A DNA stretch of 13,555 bases from Acidobacteriota bacterium (GTDB lineage Bacteria; Acidobacteriota; Thermoanaerobaculia; Gp7-AA8). The stretch is taken from assembly GCA_003222375.1 (NCBI GenBank), contig QHVX01000027.1, positions 1-13,555 of the forward strand. Direction: 5' to 3'. The translations under genes were made by a program, and so were the position numbers. The stretch's first letter is position 1. Each line of letters begins with the position of its first letter. Shown piece after piece: positions 7,126 through 13,140 of this stretch. Under the pieces are notes generated by a model. It made no database searches and had not been told where the DNA came from. It saw only the letters and a program-made list of their open reading frames with translations.

Positions 7126-7185
7126 TCACCACAGAGACACAGAGCACACGGACGCTTCTCTGTGATCTCTGTGCCTCTGTGGTGA
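7126..7185. repeat. Inverted repeat of CACAGAG units at the kinase 3' end
   Basis: TCACCACAGAGACACAGAG (7126-7144) and CTCTGTGCCTCTGTGGTGA (7167-7185) are reverse complements except for one position, giving a 19-bp stem around a 22-nt loop. The loop holds another partial unit (CTTCTCTGTGAT). The repeat begins 5 bp after the stop codon of the propeller gene and precedes the lipoprotein gene on the same strand. Its position, directly after a gene end, matches the other repeat at 46-152. CACAGAGA-type inverted repeats are known to recur in several environmental phyla; an mRNA-end or terminator role is inferred. Confidence 0.8.
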
Positions 7186-7189
7186 AGAC

Positions 7190-9136
7190 TTACTTCTTGA
7201 GCTGCCCGGCCCAGTTGAAGACGACCGAGATCGGGACAGGAACTTCGTCCTGCAGCGCCTGATCGACCAGAACGCGCTTTCCGTCGTCGGTGACCTGCCA
7301 GCCACGACCTCCCGGAGCGACGCGACTTCGCATCGGAAAGAGTGCCGACGGAGTAGAGACGCGGAAAGTCGGCGCGGTCTCGACATCGACTGCGTACAGC
7401 TTTGAATCGAAGCCGCGAAAGTAGAGTTGTTTACCATTGCTGCTCCACTGCGGCCACAGCGCTCCACCGGTCGAGATCTGCCATTGCCCTCCCGCAGAGC
7501 CGAAAGGCTGGACATAAACTTCATTCTGAGCGGTGGCGTCACTGATGTATGCGATCCATTTGCCGTCCGGAGAAACGGTCCCTTGAACCTCGTTGAATCG
7601 GGTTTGAACGACCGGCGCAGCGGTCTTCTTTTGCACATCGAAGGCCCACACGTCGTTAACCGTTTTGCTCTTCGGATCTGCCTGTTGAAAGATGATGTAG
7701 CGGCCATCGCGCGTCCAGTCAGTGACGAATTTCAGCGCCGGGCTGCTGAAGAGGACCTCCGAGGCGCCCGCTCCGCTGGAAAGCTTCACCATGATGTCGC
7801 GAAAACCCTGTCTCTGTTCGCCGGAATATGCAATGCGCGAGTCGTCCGGACTCCACACCGCGTTCGTTTCATCGCCCGTCTCGAACGTGAAGCGCGTCGT
7901 CACGGCGCGACCGATGTCGAGGATCCACAGATCGCCACCTCCGGCCTGCTGATCGAGGAGTGCATAGACGATGCGGTCGCCACGATGCGAGAGTCGCGGA
8001 CCGACTATGTCGCCGGTGACATTCGTTTCCTGCGCGACTGTGCCGTTGCGATTGAGAAAAACGAGCCGCTCGTTCGATCCCGCGCCGTTGTGGTACGCAA
8101 GCGTGCCGTCGTCGGACACTGAGAAAACCGCCAGCGAGGTGCCCGTGAAATATTGGATTTGCTCCGCTACGGGCCGCGCATCGCCGATCGTCTGCAGTCG
8201 CTTTGGATCGAACCGCTGCGCCATCAGCGTCCGATCGCGCACGAACAAAATGTAGCCCGGCGGCGAGTAGACCGCTGGCGCATTCGCTAATGCGACCAGT
8301 TTCTTTTCTTTCGAGTCGATCGAGCCCGCATAGATCTTGTTCCGCTCGGGCCCTCCCGCGAAGGACTGCGACAGATAGAGGAAGTGGTGGCCATCGGGCA
8401 GGAACCATGGGTAGCGATGGCTGTACTCACTCGCGTTCTGATCCAACTGCGTCACCGGGACGGCCGTCCCACCTGCTGCAGAAACACGGCTCAGAGAATC
8501 ACGCGCGCTCGCCGAGAAGACGATGGTGTCGTCGGCGTTCCAGGTTCCGCCGCGCGGTTGCGGTCCGACCTCACACAACACCTGCGGCGGGCCGCCCGAG
8601 CTGGAAATTTTCTTCAGCTTTCCACCGGCGAAGAATCCGAGGTATCGGCCGTCGTACGACCAGAAGGGGAAGACGGCGCCTTCCGTTCCCGGGAGCGGCT
8701 GAGCAGCCGACGCGTCGAGCGAGCGCACCCAGATCAGGTTTTTGCCTTCGGATAGCGCGAGGAATGCCATGCGCTTTCCATCGCGGGACAGCGCCATCGG
8801 TCCGTTGGGAGCTTCGAACGCGAAGACTGCTTTGTCCGGCGCCACAATCGATGCGTGAATCAGACGCGGCGTTTGTTTGGTCGCGAAATGCCACGCAGCG
8901 ATCGCGGCGGCAGCGATTAACGCCGAGGCCGCGATCATCCACGCGCCGCGCTCGCGAATGCGGCGTTTGCGCGATGTGACCGCCGGTGCGCCGGCGCCCG
9001 ATCCGGCGTGATCGATCCATTTCAATTCCAGCAGCACGTCGTGCGCCGTCTGCCAGCGCGCATCGGGATCTTTTTCGAGACAGGTATTGATCGCGTGCTC
9101 CAGCGCCGGCGGCGTCACCGGTTGCAGCGTCGTCAC
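7190..9136 (-). CDS. C-terminal part of Ser/Thr kinase: transmembrane helix and TolB/PD40 propeller
   Basis: Continuation of the kinase in the next frame. The open part begins near 9180; GTG 9136 is only the first formal start codon. From about 9180 it reads ASLIASILDRDPIPVTTL, the standard end of the kinase C-lobe. Then come LEHAINTCLEKDPDARWQTAHDVLLELKW (11-40 of this ORF), a basic stretch (RKRRIRER), a transmembrane helix (66-85) and a large extracytoplasmic beta-propeller. At least nine PD40/TolB-like motifs are visible, such as SRDGKRMAF, SYDGRYLGF, LPDGHHFLY, SPDDSRIAY, TRDGRYIIF, SPDGKWIAY and SSNGKQLYF. In such receptor kinases the propeller is thought to sense an envelope ligand or bind a partner. 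With the 9169-9837 ORF the intact protein would be about 882 residues, the usual size. It is not expected to be made alone. Confidence 0.85.
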   Translation of the reverse strand: MTTLQPVTPPALEHAINTCLEKDPDARWQTAHDVLLELKWIDHAGSGAGAPAVTSRKRRIRERGAWMIAASALIAAAAIAAWHFATKQTPRLIHASIVAPDKAVFAFEAPNGPMALSRDGKRMAFLALSEGKNLIWVRSLDASAAQPLPGTEGAVFPFWSYDGRYLGFFAGGKLKKISSSGGPPQVLCEVGPQPRGGTWNADDTIVFSASARDSLSRVSAAGGTAVPVTQLDQNASEYSHRYPWFLPDGHHFLYLSQSFAGGPERNKIYAGSIDSKEKKLVALANAPAVYSPPGYILFVRDRTLMAQRFDPKRLQTIGDARPVAEQIQYFTGTSLAVFSVSDDGTLAYHNGAGSNERLVFLNRNGTVAQETNVTGDIVGPRLSHRGDRIVYALLDQQAGGGDLWILDIGRAVTTRFTFETGDETNAVWSPDDSRIAYSGEQRQGFRDIMVKLSSGAGASEVLFSSPALKFVTDWTRDGRYIIFQQADPKSKTVNDVWAFDVQKKTAAPVVQTRFNEVQGTVSPDGKWIAYISDATAQNEVYVQPFGSAGGQWQISTGGALWPQWSSNGKQLYFRGFDSKLYAVDVETAPTFRVSTPSALFPMRSRVAPGGRGWQVTDDGKRVLVDQALQDEVPVPISVVFNWAGQLKK

Positions 9137-9144
9137 CGGAATCG

Positions 9145-9187
9145 GATCGCGATCGAGGATCGAGGCGATCAGGCTGGCCTTTTTCCC
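9145..9187 (-). other. Frame change site: GGGAAAA heptamer and downstream hairpin
   Basis: On the coding strand the kinase frame reads GAG GGA AAA AGG CCA GCC TGA and stops at 9169-9171. The family-typical continuation (KASLIASIL) is in the -1 frame. Directly at the switch point is G_GGA_AAA (9187-9181), which fits the X_XXY_YYZ slippery pattern. Ten bases later a hairpin can form: GATCG with CGATC (9166-9170 and 9145-9149) and, inside it, CGATC with GATCG (9158-9162 and 9150-9154), with a 3-nt bulge and 3-nt loop. No Shine-Dalgarno-like stimulator stands about 10 nt upstream. A lost A in the run of five (9180-9184), by mutation or sequencing error, explains the same data more simply. Confidence 0.6.
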
Positions 9188-9837
9188 TCGAAGGCGCGCT
9201 TGCCGGTCACCATCTCGTAGAGCACTACGCCGAGGGCGAAGATGTCGCTGCGAGGATCGGCTTCGTGTCCCTCGAGCTGCTCGGGAGCCATGTACTGGAA
9301 GGTGCCGATGATCGTCCCTTCCTGCGTCAGCGGTTTTTGGATCGTTGCCTGCGACAGCGCCGAGGGTAGCGCCGCGCCACCTTTCGCCAATCCAAAATCG
9401 AGCAGCTTCGCGCCGCTGCGCGTCAGCATGATGTTGCCGGGCTTGAGATCGCGATGAACGATGCCCTGCCGATGCGCGCGATCGAGAGCGGAGGCGATCT
9501 GGATCCCGATCCGAAGGACATCTTCGACCGGGAGTGGACCTTTTGCGATGCGGTCGGCGAGCGATTCGCCCTCCAGCATCTCCATGACGAGGTAGCCGTC
9601 GCCGACGTCGAAGAGAGTACAGATATGCGGATGATTGAGTTGCGAGATCGTCTTTGCCTCGCGTTCGAATCGGATCTTCAGTTGCGCGTCGGTCCTGAAC
9701 TCGGCCGGAAGGACTTTGACCGCTACATCGCGATCGAGCCGGGTGTCGCGGGCGCGGTAAACCTCTCCCATGCCGCCAGCGCCGAGGGGCGCGACGATCT
9801 CGTACGGCCCGAGCCGCGTACCTGCTGCAACTTGCAT
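9169..9837 (-). CDS. Hanks-type serine/threonine protein kinase domain (frameshifted N-terminal part)
   Basis: 222 residues forming nearly a full protein kinase domain. Gly-rich loop GAGGMG (19-24), ATP-binding Lys41 in VAVKVLP, Glu60 of helix C, catalytic loop HRDLKPGN (128-135; Asp130, Lys132, Asn135), DFG 147-149, activation segment with GTFQYMAPE (178-186) and SDIFALGVVLYEMVTG (197-212). All catalytic residues are present and it is an RD kinase, so activity is expected. The ORF ends early (stop 9169-9171) at FEGKRPA, where relatives continue into the C-lobe, transmembrane helix and propeller encoded at 7190-9136 in another frame. Start ATG 9837 matches family N-termini (MxLxxGTRLGPYEI) but lacks a Shine-Dalgarno. 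A TATAAT box at 9852-9857 suggests a very short leader. It would phosphorylate Ser/Thr on cytoplasmic targets. Confidence 0.9.
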   Translation of the reverse strand: MQVAAGTRLGPYEIVAPLGAGGMGEVYRARDTRLDRDVAVKVLPAEFRTDAQLKIRFEREAKTISQLNHPHICTLFDVGDGYLVMEMLEGESLADRIAKGPLPVEDVLRIGIQIASALDRAHRQGIVHRDLKPGNIMLTRSGAKLLDFGLAKGGAALPSALSQATIQKPLTQEGTIIGTFQYMAPEQLEGHEADPRSDIFALGVVLYEMVTGKRAFEGKRPA

Positions 9838-9851
9838 GGGAAACGCTTCGG

Positions 9852-9857
9852 ATTATA
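9852..9857 (-). promoter_or_regulatory. Possible -10 box for the kinase gene
   Basis: The minus strand reads TATAAT here, 14 bases before the kinase ATG. Transcription would start about 7 bases downstream, leaving a leader of about 8 nt and no room for a Shine-Dalgarno, consistent with none being seen. No good -35 lies at 16-18 bp; the closest, TCGACG at 9877-9882, is 19 bp away. The box overlaps the last codons of the upstream membrane-protein gene, whose stop starts at 9853. Confidence 0.4.
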
Positions 9858-10053
9858 CGAGAGTCCGTCGAGCTCTCGTCGACAGAGCGAGAAGGCCAAT
9901 CGCAATCGCGAGGAAGAAACCCTGAGCGAAGTCAGCAGTATTTTCGGTGATGACATGCGTCAGGCGATGCGCCACCTGCGCGAGGTTGCCGAGGGCCAGA
10001 GCGGCCATGCCGGCGAGCATGAGCGTCTTCGATTCCTTATTGAGAAGGCACAT
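9853..10053 (-). CDS. Tiny two-helix membrane protein, third gene of XRE operon
   Basis: 66 residues from ATG 10053, chosen because AAAGGA stands about 8 bases upstream; longer readings run into the neighbouring gene. Hydrophobic segments are at about 10-24 (LMLAGMAALALGNLA) and 44-57 (GFFLAIAIGLLALS), linked by a polar stretch with two His residues (AHRLTHVITEN). The C-terminus is basic (TRARRTLV). It starts 3 bp after the end of the preceding membrane gene on the same strand, so the two are co-transcribed with the XRE regulator. No family was recognised. Two-gene or three-gene units of a small XRE regulator and small membrane proteins are common in soil bacteria, with unknown roles. Confidence 0.75.
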   Translation of the reverse strand: MCLLNKESKTLMLAGMAALALGNLAQVAHRLTHVITENTADFAQGFFLAIAIGLLALSTRARRTLV

Positions 10054-10055
10054 GT

Positions 10056-10259
10056 TCAGTCCTTTATCCGATACCAGATCATGAGGATGACTTTGATGCC
10101 GGCGATCGTGACAGCCACCGCCAGCAAATCCCAATTGAAGATGTGGTTCGCGTAATAGCGATAGCCCCACAGAAGAGTCGCCAGGATGCCGCCGGCTGTT
10201 CCGGCAATGCCCATCGAGCGTCTTCGGTGATCGAAAAATCGTTCGTCGATTACGTTCAT
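10056..10259 (-). CDS. Small membrane protein, second gene of XRE operon
   Basis: 67 residues from ATG 10259, which overlaps the stop of the XRE gene by 4 nt (ATGA). GGAG and AGGA lie just upstream. The N-terminus is charged (NVIDERFFDHRRR). Two hydrophobic segments follow at about 16-29 (GIAGTAGGILATLL) and 44-60 (WDLLAVAVTIAGIKVIL), and the tail ends WYRIKD. The translational overlap implies fixed stoichiometry with the regulator. A plausible model, not shown by sequence, is that the membrane protein tethers the regulator or passes it an envelope signal. No enzyme motif is seen. Confidence 0.78.
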   Translation of the reverse strand: MNVIDERFFDHRRRSMGIAGTAGGILATLLWGYRYYANHIFNWDLLAVAVTIAGIKVILMIWYRIKD

Positions 10260-10468
10260 TTCCTGGTCTCCAGAGAAAAGATGTCGTCCGTCGGATGGCC
10301 GAAGGCGCGCGCGAACAGCAGCGCCAGCGGCAAGCTCGGGACGTAGCGGTTGTTCTCGATCGAGTTGATGCTCTGCCGCGACACGCCGACCTTCTCGGCG
10401 AGCTCTTCCTGAGTCCACCCCCTCTTCGCCCGGTACTCCCTCACGTGATTGCGGACCTTTGGAAGCAT
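10256..10468 (-). CDS. Small XRE/Cro-type HTH transcriptional regulator
   Basis: 70-residue DNA-binding protein made almost only of a helix-turn-helix: NHVREYRAKRGWTQEELAEKVGVSRQSINSIENNRYVPSLPLALLFARAF, with the HTH core at about 19-45 and the family ending DDIF. It has no ligand or protease domain, like the compact XRE regulators that control their own small operons. The gene overlaps the next membrane-protein gene by 4 nt. The divergent gap of 71 bp to the DUF2277 gene holds an inverted repeat (10506-10533) that could be its operator. It is probably autoregulatory and possibly also controls the DUF2277 operon. Confidence 0.9.
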   Translation of the reverse strand: MLPKVRNHVREYRAKRGWTQEELAEKVGVSRQSINSIENNRYVPSLPLALLFARAFGHPTDDIFSLETRK

Positions 10469-10505
10469 GTCAAGCTCGCTTTACATCAACTTCCGGTGGG
10501 TCGCG

Positions 10506-10533
10506 GGCTATTCCACGTTGTGTTCAAATAGCC
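10506..10533. promoter_or_regulatory. Inverted repeat, candidate XRE operator
   Basis: GGCTATT (10506-10512) and AATAGCC (10527-10533) are perfect reverse complements separated by 14 bp, with centres 21 bp apart, two helical turns. The repeat lies in the only non-coding gap between the XRE operon and the DUF2277 operon, 7 bp before the DUF2277 start. The symmetry fits a dimeric HTH protein. Assignment to the adjacent regulator is inference. Confidence 0.45.
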
Positions 10534-10539
10534 GTCACC

Positions 10540-10812
10540 ATGTGCCGGAACATCAAAACGCTTTTCAATTTCGACCCTCCCGCGACTGACGACGAGATTC
10601 GCGCGGCCTCGCTGCAGTTCGTGCGGAAGCTGTCGGGATTCAACAAGCCTTCGAAGGCGAACGAGGAAGCGTTCGATCGCGCGATCGATGAGTTCACGGC
10701 CATCGCGAAGAAACTCCTCGACTCGCTCGAGACCACCGCCGAGCCGCGCGATCGCGAGATCGAGGCCGAGCGCGCTCGCGCGCGAGCGGTGGCGCGATTC
10801 GGGCCGTCATGA
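10540..10812 (+). CDS. DUF2277 family protein
   Basis: 90 residues from ATG 10540. The start is set by the conserved family opening MCRNIKTLFNFDPPAT; the open frame continues upstream but is not conserved. The rest (DDEIRAASLQFVRKLSGFNKPS, AFDRAIDEFTAIAKKLLDSLETTAEPRDRE, then a basic helix) matches the full length of this small cytoplasmic family. The function is unknown; the conserved N-terminal Cys2-Arg3-Asn4 is notable. No strong Shine-Dalgarno is seen. Its stop overlaps the next gene by 4 nt, making it the first gene of a four-gene coupled operon. Confidence 0.93.
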   Translation: MCRNIKTLFNFDPPATDDEIRAASLQFVRKLSGFNKPSKANEEAFDRAIDEFTAIAKKLLDSLETTAEPRDREIEAERARARAVARFGPS

Positions 10813-11324
10813 GCCTCGCCTTCGCGGTCGCATTCACGCTCTACGAGCTTCTCGCGCCCGACTCGCATCAATTCGCGATCACCTACGACGTGACGCAGGA
10901 CAAAGAAGGCGCTGACGTTTTTCTCAATCCCATCCGTCCCGGTTCGGTTTCCACGAAGGAACGCGTCGTAGACCCTGCTACGGGAAAGGACCTGAAATTC
11001 GAAGAGGTGACCGACGAAAAAGGCGCGCACTTCATCAAAGTCCACCTTCCCGGCCCGGTGCCGAAGGGCGGAGAGACGCGCATACGCATTCTCAAGACGT
11101 ATACCGATGCCGCGTCGTACTACCTCAAAGATGGCCAACTCATTTTCGACCGCCCCCTCGGCGTCAAGCGCAATGTGATTCTGATGCCGAAGGGATGGGA
11201 GCTGATCGGATGCGCGTCGCCGGGAATCGTTTCGACCGACAATGACGGCCGCGTTCGCGTCAGCTTTCTCAACGATCGCGACGATCAGCTTCCCGTGAAG
11301 ATCGTCGGAAGGAAGCTGCCATGA
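10809..11324 (+). CDS. Putative exported protein of unknown function, paralog A
   Basis: 171 residues. The N-terminus (MSLAFAVAFTLYELLA) is short, hydrophobic and lacks basic residues, so export is uncertain. The body aligns with the next gene product over its whole length: SHQF at 19-22, DPATGK at 55-60, RIRILKTYTD at 91-100, a PKGW motif at 127-130, and DNDGRVRVSFLNDRDDQLPVKI at 144-165. The predicted content is mostly beta strand, so a beta-sandwich is likely. No family or catalytic motif was recognised. The start overlaps the DUF2277 stop (ATGA) and the stop overlaps paralog B (ATGA), so translation is coupled on both sides. Confidence 0.75.
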   Translation: MSLAFAVAFTLYELLAPDSHQFAITYDVTQDKEGADVFLNPIRPGSVSTKERVVDPATGKDLKFEEVTDEKGAHFIKVHLPGPVPKGGETRIRILKTYTDAASYYLKDGQLIFDRPLGVKRNVILMPKGWELIGCASPGIVSTDNDGRVRVSFLNDRDDQLPVKIVGRKLP

Positions 11325-11938
11325 AGAAGCTCGCGCTCCTTCTCCTCTTGCCGGCAGCCGCGCTCGCGCAGGAATCGTTTCATCGCGCCGAGCAGGACCG
11401 CGAGATCCGCTACTGGCTGCTCGATCCGGCATCGCATCAGTTTCGAATCTCGCACGACTTCACTGTCACGCGCGCCGGCCAGAAATCGGTCCACAGCTTC
11501 GTGCGCAAAGGCAGCGTCGTCTCGCCCGACGCGAAGATGATCGATCTCGATACCGGGAAGCCGCTCGTGACGCACAACGTCGCCGGCAAAGACGTCAACG
11601 CCCTCGGCTACTACCCGAGCAAGGTCGAGCCGGATTCGGTCGCGGTGCAGGGCGATCTTCCCGATGCGGTTGCTGAAGGAAAATCGAAGCGGATCCGAGT
11701 CGAGGAGACGTACACCGACCCGGTTGGCTACACAATGGAAAACGGCGACCTGGTTTGGAAACGCACGCTCGGACGCCCGCTCAATTACGTCACGCTGCCC
11801 GCGGGCTGGATGCTGACATCGGTCAATGTGCCGGCGACGATCTCGCTCGACGATGAAGGCCGCGTCAAATTGCGGTTCGTGAACACGCGCAACGACGAAC
11901 TGTCGGTGGCGATCAAAGCGCACAAACGATCGAAATGA
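11321..11938 (+). CDS. Secreted protein of unknown function, paralog B
   Basis: 205 residues with a clear Sec signal peptide (MKKLALLLLLPAAALA/Q). Residues 34-200 align with paralog A: LLDPASHQF at 33-41, DTGKPL at 77-82, KRIRVEETYTD at 123-133, LPAGW at 159-163, and DDEGRVKLRFVNTRNDELSVAI at 177-198. Compared with A it has an insertion of about 13 residues around 85-110. The pair looks like a local tandem duplication. It acts outside the cytoplasm; the substrate or partner is unknown. The gene is linked by 4-nt overlaps to paralog A and to the VOC gene. Confidence 0.82.
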   Translation: MKKLALLLLLPAAALAQESFHRAEQDREIRYWLLDPASHQFRISHDFTVTRAGQKSVHSFVRKGSVVSPDAKMIDLDTGKPLVTHNVAGKDVNALGYYPSKVEPDSVAVQGDLPDAVAEGKSKRIRVEETYTDPVGYTMENGDLVWKRTLGRPLNYVTLPAGWMLTSVNVPATISLDDEGRVKLRFVNTRNDELSVAIKAHKRSK

Positions 11939-12258
11939 GCAAAGACGACAACGTCGAGCAGGCCGTCCCGTTTTTCGGCGTCTCGAATTTGGAGAGCTCC
12001 CTCCGCGCGGCGCTGATGCTGCAGGAGTTCAACGAAGTGCATCGGCCAAAGACGAAAGTCGGCGAAGGCGTCAACATATGCTTCACGTGCAAGGACGCGC
12101 TGAAAATCTATCGCGACGCCAGGGCGCGCGGCATTGAGGCGAAGCCTCCCTTCGTCGGCAACGGTTTGTGGGTCACGAGCTTCAGCGATCCCGACGGCTA
12201 CCGTCTCGACTTCGAGAGCCCGACCGACGAGCCGGAAGAAACCGAGTACACGGAGTAA
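11935..12258 (+). CDS. VOC (glyoxalase/bleomycin-resistance) family protein with internal deletion
   Basis: 107 residues. It opens like family members (EQAVPFFGVSNLESSLR, 8-24) and then jumps directly to ALMLQEFNEVHRPKTKVGEGVNICFTCKDALKIYRDARARGIEAKPPFVGNGLWVTSFSDPDGYRLDFESPTDEPEETEY, written here only to show continuity of segments at 26-105. Relatives carry about 30-35 more residues between Arg24 and Ala25 (the FY..LGF helix end and the next beta strand). The deletion is in frame, at about 12006/12007. It removes part of the first beta-alpha-beta-beta unit and probably a metal ligand, so catalytic activity is doubtful. The C-terminal unit, with DPDGYRLDFE, is intact. Last gene of the coupled operon. 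Confidence 0.85.
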   Translation: MSKDDNVEQAVPFFGVSNLESSLRAALMLQEFNEVHRPKTKVGEGVNICFTCKDALKIYRDARARGIEAKPPFVGNGLWVTSFSDPDGYRLDFESPTDEPEETEYTE

Positions 12259-12270
12259 CGGCGTATGGCG

Positions 12271-12288
12271 CGCGGAGTAGACTCCGCG
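12271..12288. terminator. GC-rich hairpin between VOC and lipocalin-like genes
   Basis: CGCGGAGT (12271-12278) and ACTCCGCG (12281-12288) are perfect reverse complements with 2 bases between them; as RNA this is a 7-bp stem with a 4-nt loop. It lies 12 bp after the VOC stop and 18 bp before the next start. No U-tract follows, so rho-independent termination is doubtful. An mRNA-end hairpin or operator are alternatives. Confidence 0.4.
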
Positions 12289-12306
12289 ATCGAGAGGAGA
12301 ACGCTG

Positions 12307-12783
12307 ATGAAAAAAGTGATCGTCGCATTGTCGCTGGTCATGTCCGCCGTGGGGATGATGGCCGCACCGGTGACGAAAATGTTCATTGGTACCTGGAAGT
12401 TGAACCCCGCAAAGTCGACATTTGAAGGTGTGCCGGTGATGAAGAGCCAAACCCGCATTTATCAGGATTGGGGCGGGGATCTCGTTCACGGCAGGTTCGA
12501 AGGAACCGACACGCAGGGAACACGAACCGTGACGGAGTATGTCGCGCGTTATGACGGCCGGGATTATCCGCGCGCGGTACTGCGATCAGACACGATCGGC
12601 ACGATCGCGTTGAAGAAGGTTAGCGAACGGCAAAGCGAATTCACGTACAAAGAAGACGGGAAGATAACGATCACCGGGACGCGGACGATTTCCGGCGATG
12701 GCAAGACCTCGACTGTCCGATATGGCGGAAAGAATAATCAGGGCCAACCCGTGCGAGCGGTCCTCGTTTTCGATCGGCAGTAA
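12307..12783 (+). CDS. Secreted lipocalin-like/small beta-barrel protein
   Basis: 158 residues from ATG 12307. AGGAGA six bases upstream fixes this start over the longer in-frame reading from 12265. The signal peptide MKKVIVALSLVMSAVGMMAA is cleaved near residue 20. The mature protein opens with FIGTWKLNPAKSTF (26-39), the signature of small exported lipocalin-like proteins common in Acidobacteriota. It continues with alternating strands including GTDTQGTRTVTEYVARYDGRDYP (66-88) and a C-terminal RTISGDGKTSTVRYGGKNNQGQPVRAVLVFDR. No active site is expected; a periplasmic binding or carrier role is inferred from the fold. It has its own ribosome binding site and is separated from the operon by a hairpin. 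Confidence 0.82.
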   Translation: MKKVIVALSLVMSAVGMMAAPVTKMFIGTWKLNPAKSTFEGVPVMKSQTRIYQDWGGDLVHGRFEGTDTQGTRTVTEYVARYDGRDYPRAVLRSDTIGTIALKKVSERQSEFTYKEDGKITITGTRTISGDGKTSTVRYGGKNNQGQPVRAVLVFDRQ

Positions 12784-12792
12784 ACTCCTTGA

Positions 12793-13140
12793 GTGACCGT
12801 CTTCGACAAGGGCCTCATCACGATGGAGGGCTGCGCGCTGCTCTTCGTGATCCTCGCGATTCCGCTGATGCTGCGCAAAGTTCCGCGCAACGTCCTCTAC
12901 GGCTATCGCACGCGAAAAACGTTGAGCGACGACGCGATCTGGTACGACACCAACGCCCACTTCGGGCGTGGCCTCTTTGTCGCCAGCATCATTTCGCTGG
13001 CGGCAGTCTTCGTGTTCTCGCAGACGCGGTTTCTGTCGCCGGGGGTGTTCCTCCCCGTCTCGGTTGTCGGGCTTGTCGCGCCGGCGGCAATTGCAGGAAT
13101 CGCGACCGCCATCTACATCAGGCGGATTTCCGCGCGGTAA
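12793..13140 (+). CDS. SdpI/YhfL-family integral membrane protein
   Basis: 115 residues from GTG 12793, preceded immediately by an in-frame TGA; ATG 12823, with AAGGG about 10 bases upstream, is an alternative giving 105 residues. The family signature is RKVPRNVLYGYRTRKTLSDDAIWYDTNAHFGR (28-59): Pro-Asn-x-x-Tyr-Gly-Tyr-Arg-Thr, then Trp and Asn. Transmembrane helices are at about 12-28, 59-76 and 86-108. SdpI of Bacillus gives immunity to the SdpC toxin, but most family members lie away from toxin genes, as here, and their role is unknown. It starts 9 bp after the lipocalin-like gene. The 3' end overlaps the convergent methyltransferase gene by 23 bp. Confidence 0.85.
   Translation: MTVFDKGLITMEGCALLFVILAIPLMLRKVPRNVLYGYRTRKTLSDDAIWYDTNAHFGRGLFVASIISLAAVFVFSQTRFLSPGVFLPVSVVGLVAPAAIAGIATAIYIRRISAR

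Noticed and set aside
10524..11432. 302-codon minus-strand frame spanning the DUF2277 and paralog A genes.
   Set aside because: High-GC antisense shadow over two genes joined by an ATGA overlap; low-complexity Arg/Ser content.
12265..12306. Earlier in-frame ATG for the lipocalin-like gene.
   Set aside because: It would put charged residues before the signal peptide, and AGGAGA is placed for ATG 12307.
11285..12489. Minus-strand frames of 212 and 234 codons over paralog B, VOC and lipocalin-like genes.
   Set aside because: Antisense shadows; the plus-strand genes have signal peptides, a ribosome binding site and family motifs.
12793..13140. SdpI-family gene as part of a toxin-immunity pair.
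   Set aside because: No SdpC-like or other toxin gene is adjacent; neighbours are a lipocalin-like protein and a methyltransferase.
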